DNA of 64,000 nucleotides from Vibrio gangliei (GTDB lineage Bacteria; Pseudomonadota; Gammaproteobacteria; Enterobacterales; Vibrionaceae). The stretch covers positions 124,001-188,000 of the forward strand of contig NZ_AP021870.1 in the NCBI RefSeq assembly GCF_026001925.1, read 5' to 3'. The translations under genes were made by a program, and so were the position numbers. Under the pieces are notes generated by a model, which was not told the origin of the DNA, made no database searches, and saw only the letters and a list, made by a program, of their open reading frames with translations. This document shows positions 63,557 to 64,000 of the stretch, one piece after another; position 1 is the stretch's first letter, and every line of letters begins with the position of its first letter.

Positions 63557-64000
63557 TTAGCTAGAAAGTTTGGTATGAAATATTCCTTTTTGAAATAGTA
63601 GCATCGCCTTTCCAAGTAAAACAATCGCAACCGCTCCAATTAATACGGGAGTCACTAAGAAGTGCCAGCTTTGGCCGGACAGCATGATCAATAAAGGGTT
63701 TGCTCCTGCTGGTGGGTGAGTGGTTTTCGTTATGAGCATCGCAGTCACACCTAGGCCGGTTGCAACCCCTAAATCAATCGGTGTTACACCAATATATTGC
63801 GTGAAAATAATGCCAATAGCGGCGGTGATCAGGTGTCCCATAATGACATTTTTAGGCTGGGCGAGCGGGCTATCTGGCACTCCAAACACTAATACTGCGG
63901 TAGCACCAAAGGGAGCCATAATGAGTGCGATGTTTTGGATAGAATCGTTTAACAAAGCGAGTAACCCGATGGCGAAACTGGCACCGAACCCTGCAATGAC
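63557..64000 (-). CDS. HPP family membrane protein, 5' end outside window
   Basis: The frame is open to the window edge (148 codons seen) and begins inside the first helix, so roughly 20 N-terminal residues are missing. The HPP motif is in KTTHPPAGANPLLIML, and IMAPFGATAVLVFGVPDSPLAQPKNVIMGH is typical of the family. Four membrane helices are predicted. Members are nitrite-transport or stress-linked proteins in some bacteria and chloroplasts; the role here is unknown. Probably in one transcript with the YdjM-type gene. Confidence 0.85.
   Translation of the reverse strand, partial: VIAGFGASFAIGLLALLNDSIQNIALIMAPFGATAVLVFGVPDSPLAQPKNVIMGHLITAAIGIIFTQYIGVTPIDLGVATGLGVTAMLITKTTHPPAGANPLLIMLSGQSWHFLVTPVLIGAVAIVLLGKAMLLFQKGIFHTKLSS

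Noticed and set aside
1..64000. Search for CRISPR arrays, tRNA or rRNA genes, insertion sequences and integrases
   Set aside because: No regularly spaced repeats, cloverleaf sequences, transposase-like or integrase-like ORFs were recognised by eye; an automated scan (tRNAscan-SE, minced, ISfinder search) would be decisive.

Overview
The window looks like chromosomal DNA of a marine gammaproteobacterium, most likely Vibrionaceae. The grounds are the low-to-moderate GC, Vibrio-like versions of mtlA-mtlD-mtlR, yibL, DUF3297 and araBDA, and a pectin regulon controlled by an IclR-type KdgR. The species cannot be fixed from the sequence alone. I see no rRNA, tRNA, CRISPR array, insertion sequence or phage gene. 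Both ends cut through genes: a TctC-type binding protein on the left and an HPP membrane protein on the right.

Layout. (1) 1-3060: a small acid-sugar-like module, with a TctC lipoprotein and an enolase-superfamily enzyme diverging from a FadR-type GntR regulator; two perfect CTTGT-N3-ACAAG operators lie between them. (2) 3118-14720: pectin cluster A, mostly on the minus strand: exo-pectate lyase PelX (PL9), porin KdgM, oligogalacturonate lyase Ogl (PL22), a sodium/solute symporter, Eda, KdgK, an RpiB-fold isomerase (DhuI-like, in place of KduI), KdgF, KduD and the divergent regulator KdgR. (3) 14806-19615: an interruption by a cNMP/CBS/DUF294 protein, a DEDDh exonuclease, a LysR regulator and a CDF-like protein that has lost metal ligands. 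(4) 19639-34023: pectin cluster B: a secreted CE8-CE12 fusion esterase, a second KdgM, the TogMNAB ABC importer, a cytoplasmic pectin methylesterase, PelW (PL2), a MATE transporter and a secreted PL1 pectate lyase with a C-terminal carbohydrate-binding-like domain. (5) 34091-39836: mixed genes (LysR, TauE/SafE, EAL phosphodiesterase, HExxH membrane protein, Old Yellow Enzyme). (6) 39997-44166: mannitol operon mtlA-mtlD-mtlR with three CRP-type sites and a folded leader. (7) 44321-53483: pirin, a SsuABC/nitrate-type ABC importer, DUF3297, a secreted alkyl sulfatase, RDD, DUF445 and YibL. (8) 53683-60702: L-arabinose cluster araBDA, transaldolase, HAD phosphatase and AraC, with an araI1-araI2-like operator pair at 21-bp spacing. 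(9) 60702-64000: small housekeeping and membrane genes.

How it works together. Extracellular PL1 lyase and the CE8-CE12 esterase strip and cut pectin. KdgM porins admit oligogalacturonates, and PelX acts in the periplasm. TogMNAB and probably the SSS symporter import products. Cytoplasmic methylesterase, PelW and Ogl reduce them to unsaturated monomers. KdgF, the RpiB-type isomerase, KduD, KdgK and Eda convert these to pyruvate and glyceraldehyde 3-phosphate. Seven copies of a shared box (about TGAAACATTGTTTTGA) precede the pectin genes and mark a single KdgR regulon. The arabinose cluster would handle arabinan side chains of pectin, so the window as a whole reads as a plant or algal cell-wall polymer utilisation region.
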